Source: Bacillota bacterium (GTDB taxonomy: Bacteria; Bacillota; Dethiobacteria; DTU022; JAAZDU01). From it: DNA of 9,900 bases. A program made the translations under genes and the position numbers. This document shows, one piece after another, positions 1 through 6,699 of this stretch (the stretch's first letter is position 1; every line of letters starts with the position of its first letter). Location: contig JAAZDU010000091.1 in assembly GCA_012512665.1 (NCBI GenBank), positions 1 to 9,900 on the forward strand, given 5' to 3'. The notes beneath the pieces were generated by a model. That model did no database searches. It saw only the letters and a list, made by a program, of their open reading frames with translations, and had not been told where the DNA came from.

Positions 1-68
1 GCCACCCCAAGGCAGTGGAACTGGTTAAGAAGAATATTGATGAATTAATGCAAGATAACAGTTATTAA
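1..68 (+). CDS. 3' end of upstream gene, probably corrinoid iron-sulfur protein small subunit (AcsD)
   Basis: The only frame consistent with a gene end reads HPKAVELVKKNIDELMQDNSY and stops with TAA at 66-68. The first two bases, GC, could be the end of an Arg codon, giving an R-H-P-K-A start. The CFeSP small subunit/CdhD family carries a similar MRHP(E/K)A segment near its C-terminus, as I remember it. In CODH/ACS clusters the gene before acsE is often acsD, so the position supports the same reading. Only about 21 residues are visible, so the coding end is fairly safe, but the identity is an inference from a short tail plus context. Confidence 0.5.
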   Translation, partial: HPKAVELVKKNIDELMQDNSY

Positions 69-90
69 GGAACATGTTTTTAGTTATATA

Positions 91-128
91 TGCAGCTGCA
101 GCCAAGCAGGCTTTCCCCCCTAGGGGGG
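91..128. repeat. GC-rich palindromes in the gap before acsE
   Basis: The 90-base gap before acsE has two perfect palindromes: TGCAGCTGCA at 91-100 and CCCCCCTAGGGGGG at 115-128. The second can fold in RNA as five or more G:C pairs around a CTAG loop. The G run extends to 129 and is followed by the AT-rich TTATATATTAAA. A copy of TTATATA lies on each side (84-90 and 130-136). There is no T-tract, so it is a poor intrinsic terminator. A pause, RNA-processing or mRNA-stability element between the upstream gene and acsE is possible, but its function is inferred. Confidence 0.6.
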
Positions 129-140
129 GTTATATATTAA

Positions 141-959
<819 letters not shown>

Positions 960-987
960 GAAGGCAGAGAATGCAGTGCCGAGGAGA

Positions 988-1029
988 AGGTAGTTAAAGA
1001 AAGGATGTGCACCCTTTCTTTAACTACCT
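988..1029 (+). repeat. 17-bp perfect inverted repeat between acsE and metV
   Basis: The left arm AGGTAGTTAAAGAAAGG (988-1004) is exactly complementary to the right arm CCTTTCTTTAACTACCT (1013-1029), with an 8-base loop, ATGTGCAC. It is the longest perfect stem I found in the window. It lies 28 bases after the acsE stop and 53 bases before metV. Neither strand has a T-run after the stem, so it is not a standard intrinsic terminator. In an acsE-metV transcript it would form a very stable hairpin that could block exonucleases, serve as a processing site, or set different levels of the two cistrons. It could also be the footprint of a small palindromic repeat. Only the fold is seen directly. Confidence 0.85.
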
Positions 1030-1052
1030 CAACTGATGAAGGATTAAATGAT

Positions 1053-1070
1053 CTTCTAATTTAGAAGGGA
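1053..1070 (+). promoter_or_regulatory. Hairpin overlapping the metV ribosome binding site
   Basis: CTTCTAA (1053-1059) pairs with TTAGAAG (1061-1067). The right arm contains the first bases of the purine-rich GAAGGGA (1064-1070) that must act as the metV Shine-Dalgarno. The stem is short and AT-rich, and its one-base gap means the innermost pairs cannot form. GAAGGGA ends 12 bases before the ATG, a rather long spacing. Partial masking of the site, lowering metV initiation, is an inference. Confidence 0.4.
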
Positions 1071-1082
1071 AGTGGTACACGC

Positions 1083-1757
1083 ATGATTGTTGGTGAAAGA
1101 AAGCCCTTGGAAGAAATTTTTAGAATGGTAGAGCCTTTTCAAAAAATTTGCCTGCTTGGCTGCGGCACCTGCGTAACTGTTTGCCTGGCCGGGGGAGATA
1201 AGGAAGTGGCAGAAACAGCGGCCGCTATCTCACTGTATCGAAAGAAATCTGGCAAGCCTGTGGAGATTGTTACTAAGACTTTGCTACGGCAGTGCGAGTA
1301 CGAGTATGTGGACGAATACTTGAAAGATATGCCTGAAGTTGACGCTGTTGTGTCTATGGCCTGCGGTGCTGGTGTGCAGCTGCTGGCAGAAAGGCTGCCT
1401 GAGAAGATGGTTCTTCCTGCTCTCAATACCAAATTCATAGGCTATCCCCTGGAGCAAGGGGTTTGGATGGAGAACTGCCTGGCCTGTGGCAACTGTGTTT
1501 TAGACCTCACGGGCGGCATTTGCCCCATCGCTCGCTGCTCCAAGAGTATGCTTAACGGGCCCTGCGGCGGCTCTCAGGATGGTAAGTGTGAGATCGATAA
1601 AAATATAGATTGCGCCTGGCATTTAATTTACGAACGCCTGCAGCGTTTGGGCCTGCAAGCGCGCATGGACGAGATCCAGCCTCCCAAGGATTGGTCTACA
1701 TCCCATAGCGGAGGTCCGAGGAAAATAGTAAGGGAGGATGTGAGGCTAAATGGCTGA
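1083..1757 (+). CDS. metV: Methylenetetrahydrofolate reductase iron-sulfur/zinc partner subunit MetV
   Basis: Partner subunit of MetF in acetogens (methylene-THF reductase C-terminal family). It is thought to carry metal centres that bring electrons to the flavin of MetF. The 224-residue protein has two cysteine regions. The N-terminal one is C23-x3-C27-x2-C30-x3-C34 within the LLGCGTCVTVCLAGG signature. The C-terminal one has C132-x2-C135-x2-C138, then C147, C152, C161, C169 and C177, including the LNGPCGGSQDGKCE segment typical of the family. C71 and C94 lie between them. The start is the first ATG of the frame. Its Shine-Dalgarno (GAAGGGA) is weaker and further away than those of its neighbours. 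The end overlaps metF by 8 bases, so the two are probably translationally coupled and made in equal amounts. No hdr, mvh or rnf gene is in the window, so the electron donor is unknown. Confidence 0.92.
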   Translation: MIVGERKPLEEIFRMVEPFQKICLLGCGTCVTVCLAGGDKEVAETAAAISLYRKKSGKPVEIVTKTLLRQCEYEYVDEYLKDMPEVDAVVSMACGAGVQLLAERLPEKMVLPALNTKFIGYPLEQGVWMENCLACGNCVLDLTGGICPIARCSKSMLNGPCGGSQDGKCEIDKNIDCAWHLIYERLQRLGLQARMDEIQPPKDWSTSHSGGPRKIVREDVRLNG

Positions 1758-2667
1758 AAGCAAGCTGGCAAAAGTACTAAAGGCTGGACACTTTGCTGTA
1801 ACCGGAGAGCTCGGACCTCCTAAAAGTGCTGACCTCACGCAGGTAAAAGAGCATGCCGAAAATATGCGCAATCATGTAGATGCTTATAATATTACCGACA
1901 ATCAAACTGCTATTGTCCGCACTTCCAGTATCGGGGTAGGATGCATGCTGCGGCAGATGGGTCTGGATCCTGTGGTGCAGATGACATGCCGGGACCGGAA
2001 CCGCATCTGTCTGCAGAGCGATCTACTGGGGGCTGCTGCCATGGGGGTTAGAAATTTTTTATGCCTTCAGGGAGACCATGCCAAATTTGGCAATGAGCCG
2101 GGAGCAAAAAATGTATATGACCTGGATTCTATGCAGCTTATCAGTGCTGTGCGCGCTATGAGAGATGACGGGGTCTTCATAGGAGGGGAGAAACTAGATC
2201 ACCCTCTGCCAAATATTTTCATAGGCGCAGTGGCCAACCCCTTCGCCGATCCCTTTGAATACCGCCCTTACCGTTTGGCTAAAAAAATTGCTGCCGGTGC
2301 AGAGTTTATTCAGACCCAGTGCATTTTCGATCTAGACCGCTTTGAGAAATGGATGGAAAAAGTGCGGGAGCTGGGGCTTCATAAAAAATGTTATATTATG
2401 GGCGGTGTAACCCCTATTAAATCCCTGGGAGCAGCACGCTATATGAAGAACAATGTTTCGGGTATGATTGTCCCCGATCATATTATTGATCGCATCAAAG
2501 GAGCGAAGGATAAAAAAGAAGAGGGCATTAAGATTGCAGTGGAGACCATCCAGCGCTTAAAAGAAATTGAAGGTGTGGCCGGTGTGCATATTATGGCCAT
2601 TGCCTGGGAAGAAATAGTACCTGAAATTGTGGAGAGGGCAGGGCTCTACCCGCGCCCTGCAGTTTAG
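1750..2667 (+). CDS. metF: Methylenetetrahydrofolate reductase catalytic subunit MetF
   Basis: Flavin-dependent TIM-barrel enzyme that reduces methylene-H4folate to methyl-H4folate, the substrate of AcsE. The 305-residue length fits the short bacterial MetF form. Visible landmarks are VTGELGPPK, whose E20 matches the catalytic Glu of the family, LCLQGDH with D109 near the flavin/folate site, and FIQTQCIFD with Q190. The end has GVHIMAIAWEEIVPEIVERAGL, a normal C-terminus in acetogen MetF. The start is an ATG inside the end of metV, with AGGGAGG at 1731-1737 as ribosome binding site. It is the last gene of the cluster, with a strong terminator about 35 bases after the stop. The reaction is nearly certain. 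Whether electrons come from NADH, ferredoxin or an Hdr-type complex cannot be told from this sequence. Confidence 0.94.
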   Translation: MAESKLAKVLKAGHFAVTGELGPPKSADLTQVKEHAENMRNHVDAYNITDNQTAIVRTSSIGVGCMLRQMGLDPVVQMTCRDRNRICLQSDLLGAAAMGVRNFLCLQGDHAKFGNEPGAKNVYDLDSMQLISAVRAMRDDGVFIGGEKLDHPLPNIFIGAVANPFADPFEYRPYRLAKKIAAGAEFIQTQCIFDLDRFEKWMEKVRELGLHKKCYIMGGVTPIKSLGAARYMKNNVSGMIVPDHIIDRIKGAKDKKEEGIKIAVETIQRLKEIEGVAGVHIMAIAWEEIVPEIVERAGLYPRPAV

Positions 2668-2700
2668 GTCCCAAATTTCCCTTTTAGCTAAAGCTATCGT

Positions 2701-2730
2701 AAAAAAACCGCCATTTTGGCGGTTTTTTTT
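2701..2730 (+). terminator. Intrinsic terminator after metF
   Basis: The stem CCGCCA (2708-2713) / TGGCGG (2717-2722) has a three-base TTT loop. It is preceded by seven A and followed by eight T, so the A/T tracts extend the stem and the structure can also work on the opposite strand. It closes the acs/met transcription unit and separates it from the next gene. Confidence 0.93.
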
Positions 2731-2802
2731 GTGCTAAGAAGCCGGCCCCGTAAAAACAGTGCTAAAACAGAAGGAAAAAAAGACGGCCCTCTTGAATATA
2801 AA

Positions 2803-2816
2803 AGGAGAAGGAGGGG
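2803..2816 (+). promoter_or_regulatory. Ribosome binding site supporting a CTG start
   Basis: The purine run AGGAGAAGGAGGGG ends 6 bases before CTG at 2823. No ATG, GTG or TTG lies in that frame between the in-frame TAA at 2799-2801 and the ATG at 2862, and that ATG has no Shine-Dalgarno in front of it. The site therefore points to CTG as the start. Confidence 0.65.
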
Positions 2817-2822
2817 AAGAAG

Positions 2823-3815
2823 CTGAGCAAACAATTTGTCAGAGACCTAAAAGTTGGTAATATGGTGCATTCCCAGTTCGTTGTTGTCGATATGCAGAGA
2901 AGCCAATTTAATACGCCCAACCGGGCCGGAGAACATTTTATACGCCTCACCCTGGGCGATGCCAGCGGCACCATTAAAGGAATTATCTGGGATAGCTCCA
3001 TTGTCCCCCAGGATCTAAAAACCGATGCTGTTGTGTTGGTGGCAGGAGAGGTAACAGAGTATTACGGGCTGCAAGTGGTTGTTTCCTGCCTGCAGGTGTT
3101 GGATAAAAGCAAAGTAAACAGAAGTTACCTGCAACCCTCCTCAAGCTATGACCCTGAAGAAATGTGGCGTAAGCTTCAGCTAAAAATAGAGCAATTAATA
3201 CAAAATCCAAAACTGCTAGAATTATGGCAACATATTTCTTCCCAGCAGGAGCTGATAGAAAAATTTAAGTTGGCTCCAGCTGCCCGCTCTGTTCACCACT
3301 ATTACCTCAGCGGGCTGTTGGAACACACGCTGGAGGTAGTATATTTTTGCGAAAGCATTTGCCGGCTTTACCCGAAGCATATTGATCCCTCCCTCTTGAT
3401 TTTGGGCGCCGCTCTTCACGATTTAGGAAAAGTGGAGGAATATGACCTGGACAGCTATTCTTTTCAGTTAACCGATAAAGGGAAGCTAATTGGACATATT
3501 ATACTGGGAAAGACAATTGTTGACAAAATGGTAGAAGAGATGAAAGACTTCCCTGCTAATCTTAAGCTGGCGCTGGACCATATGCTCTTAAGTCACCATG
3601 GTCAAAAAGAATGGGGCTCGCCAGAGGTCCCTAAAACCGCTGAAGCTTTTGCTCTTTTTCATGCCGATCTTTTAAGTGCCCGTTTAAGGCAATTTACGCA
3701 AATTATGGAGAGCGAAAGCAAAAGAAATTCAAGTTGGTCTTCCTGGGATCGCTTTTTAGAGAGAAGTATTTACCTGGGTACGAAGGATATTATTGCTAAT
3801 GTTAAGGAAAAATAA
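2823..3815 (+). CDS. yhaM: YhaM-like 3'-5' exoribonuclease (OB-fold plus HD domain)
   Basis: Predicted cytoplasmic 3'-5' exoribonuclease for RNA turnover. From CTG it is 330 residues (B. subtilis YhaM is about 314). An N-terminal OB-fold nucleic-acid domain (about 1-95) begins SKQFVRDLKVGNMVHSQ and has the LTLGDASGTIKGIIWD strand pair. An HD phosphohydrolase domain (about 155-290) shows GLLEH (H168), ALHDLGKV (H199-D200), LIGHI (H225), H253, LSHHGQKEWGSP (H258-H259) and the HADLLSA helix (D282). All expected metal-binding His/Asp residues are present. The first 13 residues belong to the OB-fold of the family and follow a strong ribosome binding site, so CTG is preferred over ATG 2862, which would cut the first strand. 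CTG starts are rare, so this deserves proof. It stands between the metF terminator and a TPR gene, in the same direction. Confidence 0.88.
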   Translation: MSKQFVRDLKVGNMVHSQFVVVDMQRSQFNTPNRAGEHFIRLTLGDASGTIKGIIWDSSIVPQDLKTDAVVLVAGEVTEYYGLQVVVSCLQVLDKSKVNRSYLQPSSSYDPEEMWRKLQLKIEQLIQNPKLLELWQHISSQQELIEKFKLAPAARSVHHYYLSGLLEHTLEVVYFCESICRLYPKHIDPSLLILGAALHDLGKVEEYDLDSYSFQLTDKGKLIGHIILGKTIVDKMVEEMKDFPANLKLALDHMLLSHHGQKEWGSPEVPKTAEAFALFHADLLSARLRQFTQIMESESKRNSSWSSWDRFLERSIYLGTKDIIANVKEK

Positions 3816-3844
3816 GAAAAAGTATGAAGGAAATTCCCTGCTTT

Positions 3845-3873
3845 TTGAAGAATGCAAAAGTAGTAAGTAAAAT
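3845..3873 (+). promoter_or_regulatory. Candidate sigma-A promoter before the TPR gene
   Basis: TTGAAG (3845-3850) is a 4 of 6 match to the -35 box. A 17-base spacer separates it from TAAAAT (3868-3873), a 5 of 6 match to the -10 box. Transcription would begin near 3880, about 20 bases before the ATG at 3901. This also argues against the upstream TTG at 3883 being the start. Confidence 0.4.
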
Positions 3874-3900
3874 GGATCTTTTTTGATTGAGGCGATAAAA

Positions 3901-5001
3901 ATGGTTAAACATAATTCAAATGTTGTCCCTTTTTTAAGGGATGCAGCTTATTATTATCAAAAAGGCAGTTATTATTATAGAAAAAACAGGATGGATAAAG
4001 CCCTTCTTTATTTCCAAAAAACAATAGATGTGGAACCTGACAATCCCGTAAACCATTATAACCTTGCCTGTCTCCTGAGCAAATTAGGCAGGCTGCAGGA
4101 AGCAAACAATATTTTCAAAAACATTGTTGATTATTTGGATCCAGGTTTGACAGAATGCTATTTTTTAATGGCTATTAATTACGGCCTGGAAAATGAGATA
4201 GAAAAAGCCTGTTATTATCTCAGCCAGTACCTGCATTTTGAGCCTGAGGGGGAGATGGCACCCGAGGCCTATGAGCTTCTCTTGACCCTCACAGGTGATG
4301 ATGGTTATTACGAGCAAGAAGATTTGGAGTATATTGTTAAAAATAACTCCAGGAATAGGAAGAATGAGGATGACCGTTTAGGGAAAACACTGCAGAGGGC
4401 TCTTTATACGGCTCCTGATGAATTAAAAGAAGAGATCATACGTTTTTACGGCTACCTTGGCAATAAGGAGGCAAAAGAAAACCTGCTGCGCTTTGTGCGC
4501 AATCCATGGGTAAAAAACCGCTTGCGCCAGACGGCCCTTCTTATCTTAAAAAACTTTGGTGTGAAAGGCCCAGTCAAAGTCTATATGGATGGGCAGTTAA
4601 GGGAGGTAAATCTTGCCTATTATCCCGTGGCTGCCCCCTACTGGGAAAAAAAATGGCAGCAGGTGCTGGATTGTGCCATCGAAAATATGCGGCAGACCAG
4701 TTCATATGATGAAGGTTTCTATGAGGACCTGCAGGCCATTTGGATTGACTATATCAATGCCGTCTATCCCAATGTGCCGCAGGTGCGAAAGGTAGAAACC
4801 TGGGCGGCTGGTTTAGAATACTCCCTGGCGCGTTTTCACTTTTTAAATCTGACGCAGGAAGAACTGGCGAGGGAATACAGTGTTTCTTCTGCCAGCGTTG
4901 CCGCCAAGTATAAAGAAATTAACCGTGCCCTGAACCTTGATTACAAGGCATACCGCAACATGCTCCTCTACCTGAAGGAGAAGAATGAAGAGGAGGAATA
5001 G
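3901..5001 (+). CDS. TPR-repeat protein with C-terminal helix-turn-helix-like segment, function unknown
   Basis: The 366-residue soluble protein starts at ATG 3901, preceded by GAGGCG (3889-3894) at a good spacing. An in-frame TTG at 3883 has no ribosome binding site. Residues about 15-115 form three tetratricopeptide repeats (for example YYQKGSYYYRKNRMDKALLY, then NHYNLACLLSKLGRLQEAN), a protein-binding scaffold. A middle part (about 160-225) is helical and resembles a HEAT-like pair. The last 60 residues have a WAAGLEYSLARF helix, then LTQEELAREYSVSSASVAAK followed by YKEINRAL (about 317-344). That layout is a helix-turn-helix like those in cyclin-fold/TFB-type proteins and in some TPR or SEC-C-linked bacterial families. 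No signal peptide or membrane segment is visible. A regulator or adaptor is possible, but the role is unknown. It faces the minus-strand peptidase gene. Confidence 0.8.
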   Translation: MVKHNSNVVPFLRDAAYYYQKGSYYYRKNRMDKALLYFQKTIDVEPDNPVNHYNLACLLSKLGRLQEANNIFKNIVDYLDPGLTECYFLMAINYGLENEIEKACYYLSQYLHFEPEGEMAPEAYELLLTLTGDDGYYEQEDLEYIVKNNSRNRKNEDDRLGKTLQRALYTAPDELKEEIIRFYGYLGNKEAKENLLRFVRNPWVKNRLRQTALLILKNFGVKGPVKVYMDGQLREVNLAYYPVAAPYWEKKWQQVLDCAIENMRQTSSYDEGFYEDLQAIWIDYINAVYPNVPQVRKVETWAAGLEYSLARFHFLNLTQEELAREYSVSSASVAAKYKEINRALNLDYKAYRNMLLYLKEKNEEEE

Positions 5002-5016
5002 CCTATTACACCTGTA

Positions 5017-5030
5017 GCTATTTTAATAGC
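5017..5030. terminator. Weak hairpin between convergent genes
   Basis: GCTATT (5017-5022) and AATAGC (5025-5030) form a short AT-rich stem in the 43-base gap between the convergent TPR and peptidase genes. Neither side has a real T-tract, so this is at best a weak bidirectional terminator. Confidence 0.22.
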
Positions 5031-5044
5031 AATTTAAGTGCATT

Positions 5045-5941
5045 TTAATCGAACAATACCTGCTGCCAGAGCGCACGAACTTTCTCCGGAGGAAGAGCCT
5101 GACCCAGGTAATAGCCTTCGACCCAGATCTCAAAATGGAGGTGCGCTCCATTTTTAGTCCCTGCTACTGCATCGCTGGTACCTGAATTACCAATAGTTCC
5201 TATGAAGTCGCCCGCCTGGATTTTAGCTCCCGGAGAAAGCTCTTCATTAACTTCGCAGAGGTGAGCATAGCGGGTAATTATCTCATCACGGTGCTGGATC
5301 CAGACCTGCCTGCCCCTGAGCTTGTCAAGGTCTTCTTCGGGAGTATATCCCAGTTCCTCAGTTCTCCGCAGCATCTCCTCTCTTTCTGCCGGGGTTAGCT
5401 CTTGATAATCATGATCTATGCGCAAAACAGTTCCTTCGGCAGCAGCGTAAACGGGCGCACCAAAATAAATATCAACACCGCAGTAGCCGTTATAAAAGTC
5501 AAGCCCTTCATGGATACCATTGCGGTAAGTCCTGGGAGCCCCGGGCAGTTGAGTATCCCTGCTAGATATTTTGGCGCCAGGTATGGGGCTTTGCAGGAAA
5601 GAAAACTGCTCGACCATCTCCAGCCAGGGTAAAGGAGTTATGTATTCTTCTTCAGAGGGTTTGTTTTTATTACCATTGTTCCCGGATTCATTATTGCTGC
5701 GATTGTTTTCTTGCATCTTTTCACCGGCCTCCTCCGGAGGTATGCTGTTTTCTTCTTCCTCTGAAGGTTTTTTTTCTTGTTCGTGATTATTTTCGAACTT
5801 TTCTTCCAGGTTTGCTTCGGGTTTACCGGGGCCAGAAACCTCCTCAGCAGGGGAATTGGAACATCCGGCGAGCCCGGCAATCACAATAATTAATAATGCG
5901 TATAAAGCTGACTTTAGAACCGCTTTCTTTGCTGCTAGCAA
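5045..5941 (-). CDS. M23-family (LytM-type) metallopeptidase lipoprotein
   Basis: Predicted surface-anchored peptidoglycan endopeptidase or a cell-wall binding relative. The start is TTG at 5941, preceded on the minus strand by GGAAGGAG at 8 bases. The 298 residues begin with a basic stretch (AAKKAVLK), a hydrophobic segment and the lipobox LAGC, with C27 as the likely lipidated residue. Residues about 30-100 are a Glu/Asn/Lys-rich low-complexity linker that could cross the wall. The M23 domain follows with H144-x3-D148 (HEGLD), RYAHL (H227) and GAHLHFE (H267, H269). The probable zinc ligands are H144, D148 and H269, and all are present, so activity is plausible. A charged helical insert (about 180-212) separates two strands of the domain. 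Cell-wall remodelling in growth, division or spore formation are all possible. It is transcribed towards the TPR gene and divergently from the DUF3786 gene. Confidence 0.88.
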   Translation of the reverse strand: MLAAKKAVLKSALYALLIIVIAGLAGCSNSPAEEVSGPGKPEANLEEKFENNHEQEKKPSEEEENSIPPEEAGEKMQENNRSNNESGNNGNKNKPSEEEYITPLPWLEMVEQFSFLQSPIPGAKISSRDTQLPGAPRTYRNGIHEGLDFYNGYCGVDIYFGAPVYAAAEGTVLRIDHDYQELTPAEREEMLRRTEELGYTPEEDLDKLRGRQVWIQHRDEIITRYAHLCEVNEELSPGAKIQAGDFIGTIGNSGTSDAVAGTKNGAHLHFEIWVEGYYLGQALPPEKVRALWQQVLFD

Positions 5942-5977
5942 TAAAACCGCTCCTTCCCAGTGAAAACGTTTTTTTAC

Positions 5978-5986
5978 ATATTACCA
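5978..5986 (-). promoter_or_regulatory. Possible extended -10 promoter of the M23 gene
   Basis: On the minus strand this reads TGGTAATAT, an extended -10 form (TG-N plus a 4 of 6 match), about 37 bases before the TTG start. The -35 area is only T-rich, so support is weak. The divergent gap 5942-6022 shows no better site on either strand. Confidence 0.22.
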
Positions 5987-6022
5987 GATAAAGAAAGAAA
6001 AAAAAATAAAAGGTGATCATTT

Positions 6023-6646
6023 ATGTATAATTTACAGCCAAAAAAACACTATGAGGCGGCTTTATTAGCTATAAAAAAAGAATTTTCCAGCAAAGATCCT
6101 CAGCTGATGGCAGAATGTTCTGGCGCGGTATGGCATGATGGTATACTAAAGGTCATTTATTGCGGTCAACCCGTTTCTGTTAGTTACCCTGATGGACAGG
6201 TTTCCCTGCAAGAAGATCTGCTCAGCCACGAGGAAGAAATTGTTATTCTGCAATACCTGACTTGGGCAAAGGGGCTGCCTCCGCGGGGGCGCTGGCTTTC
6301 TTTTAGGGAGCTTAAGGGCGGCTACAACCACTGGGTGCCCTTTCAAAAAGAGATCTTATTTCCCCTGGCCTCTGCCTACCATGGCCGGGCGGAAGAATTT
6401 AAAAGGCAAATATTGCGCTCCAAGGGAGAACTGGTTGAGCAAGGAGACGCAGGCGGCATAGTGTACGTCCTGCCCAAAATGCCCCTTTACTATTTACTTT
6501 GGAACGGCTCCGCGGATCAGCCGCCGCGCTCTTCCATACTTTTTGACCAGGTGGCGGAAACATACCTGCCCACTGCTTCTTTATACGTCATGGCCATTGA
6601 GGCCACTAAAAAAAATTTTTTTACCGGAGATCGGGGTAAAAAATGA
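6023..6646 (+). CDS. DUF3786 domain protein, function unknown
   Basis: This 207-residue soluble protein matches the DUF3786 family as I know it. The C-terminal half has WLSFRELKGGYNHW (91-104), then PLYYLLWNGSADQPPRSSILFD (about 154-175) and ETYLPTASLYVM (179-190). The family is most often seen in anaerobes with corrinoid and acetyl-CoA pathway proteins, sometimes fused to other domains. Its activity has not been established to my knowledge. No signal peptide, membrane segment or cysteine cluster is present. The ATG follows AGGTGATC (6011-6018), a good match to the 16S tail, with a tight spacing of 4. Near the end an A8-T7 run encodes TKKNFFT; the reading frame stays intact across it. The stop overlaps the start of a 17-codon ORF in an ATGA junction. 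A link to the corrinoid genes 3.4 kb upstream is only suggestive. Confidence 0.8.
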   Translation: MYNLQPKKHYEAALLAIKKEFSSKDPQLMAECSGAVWHDGILKVIYCGQPVSVSYPDGQVSLQEDLLSHEEEIVILQYLTWAKGLPPRGRWLSFRELKGGYNHWVPFQKEILFPLASAYHGRAEEFKRQILRSKGELVEQGDAGGIVYVLPKMPLYYLLWNGSADQPPRSSILFDQVAETYLPTASLYVMAIEATKKNFFTGDRGKK

Positions 6647-6696
6647 TTGACTTTCTGGAAGAATTAGAGGATCTATATAGAAATAGAATTATATAG
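6643..6696 (+). CDS. Micro-ORF of 17 codons coupled to the DUF3786 gene
   Basis: ATG at 6643 overlaps the TGA of the previous gene (ATGA) and encodes MIDFLEELEDLYRNRII before TAG at 6694-6696. The peptide is acidic and would form an amphipathic helix. The 4-base overlap is the classic arrangement for translational coupling, and no separate ribosome binding site is needed. It could be a real small protein, the remaining start of a decayed gene, or chance. No homologue is recognised. Confidence 0.3.
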   Translation: MIDFLEELEDLYRNRII

Positions 6697-6699
6697 AAA
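6674..6699 (+). repeat. Two 10-bp direct repeats upstream of pyrC
   Basis: TATATAGAAA occurs at 6674-6683 and again at 6690-6699, 16 bases apart, inside and just after the micro-ORF. The sequence is very AT-rich, so chance is possible. Each copy contains a TATATA that could serve as a -10 box, but no good -35 box lies 16-18 bases upstream. A TTGACT at 6647-6652 is 21 bases before the first copy. An operator for the pyr operon or a slippage repeat are alternatives. Confidence 0.4.

Noticed and set aside
1005..1064. 19-residue ORF whose ATG lies in the loop of the 17-bp hairpin (MCTLSLTTSTDEGLNDLLI)
   Set aside because: The purine-rich sequence is too close to the ATG and would be buried in the stem. 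The composition is unremarkable and there is no sign of conservation.
1139..1438. Long open frames antisense to acsE, metV, pyrC, pyrD and other genes
   Set aside because: They lie opposite well-supported conserved genes, lack ribosome binding sites and give low-complexity or Ser/Pro-rich translations. They are shadows of the real genes.
6608..6622. A8-T7 run in the DUF3786 gene as a programmed frameshift or a sequencing error
   Set aside because: The frame continues to a natural-looking end 8 codons later, and the other frames stop quickly without encoding family-like sequence.
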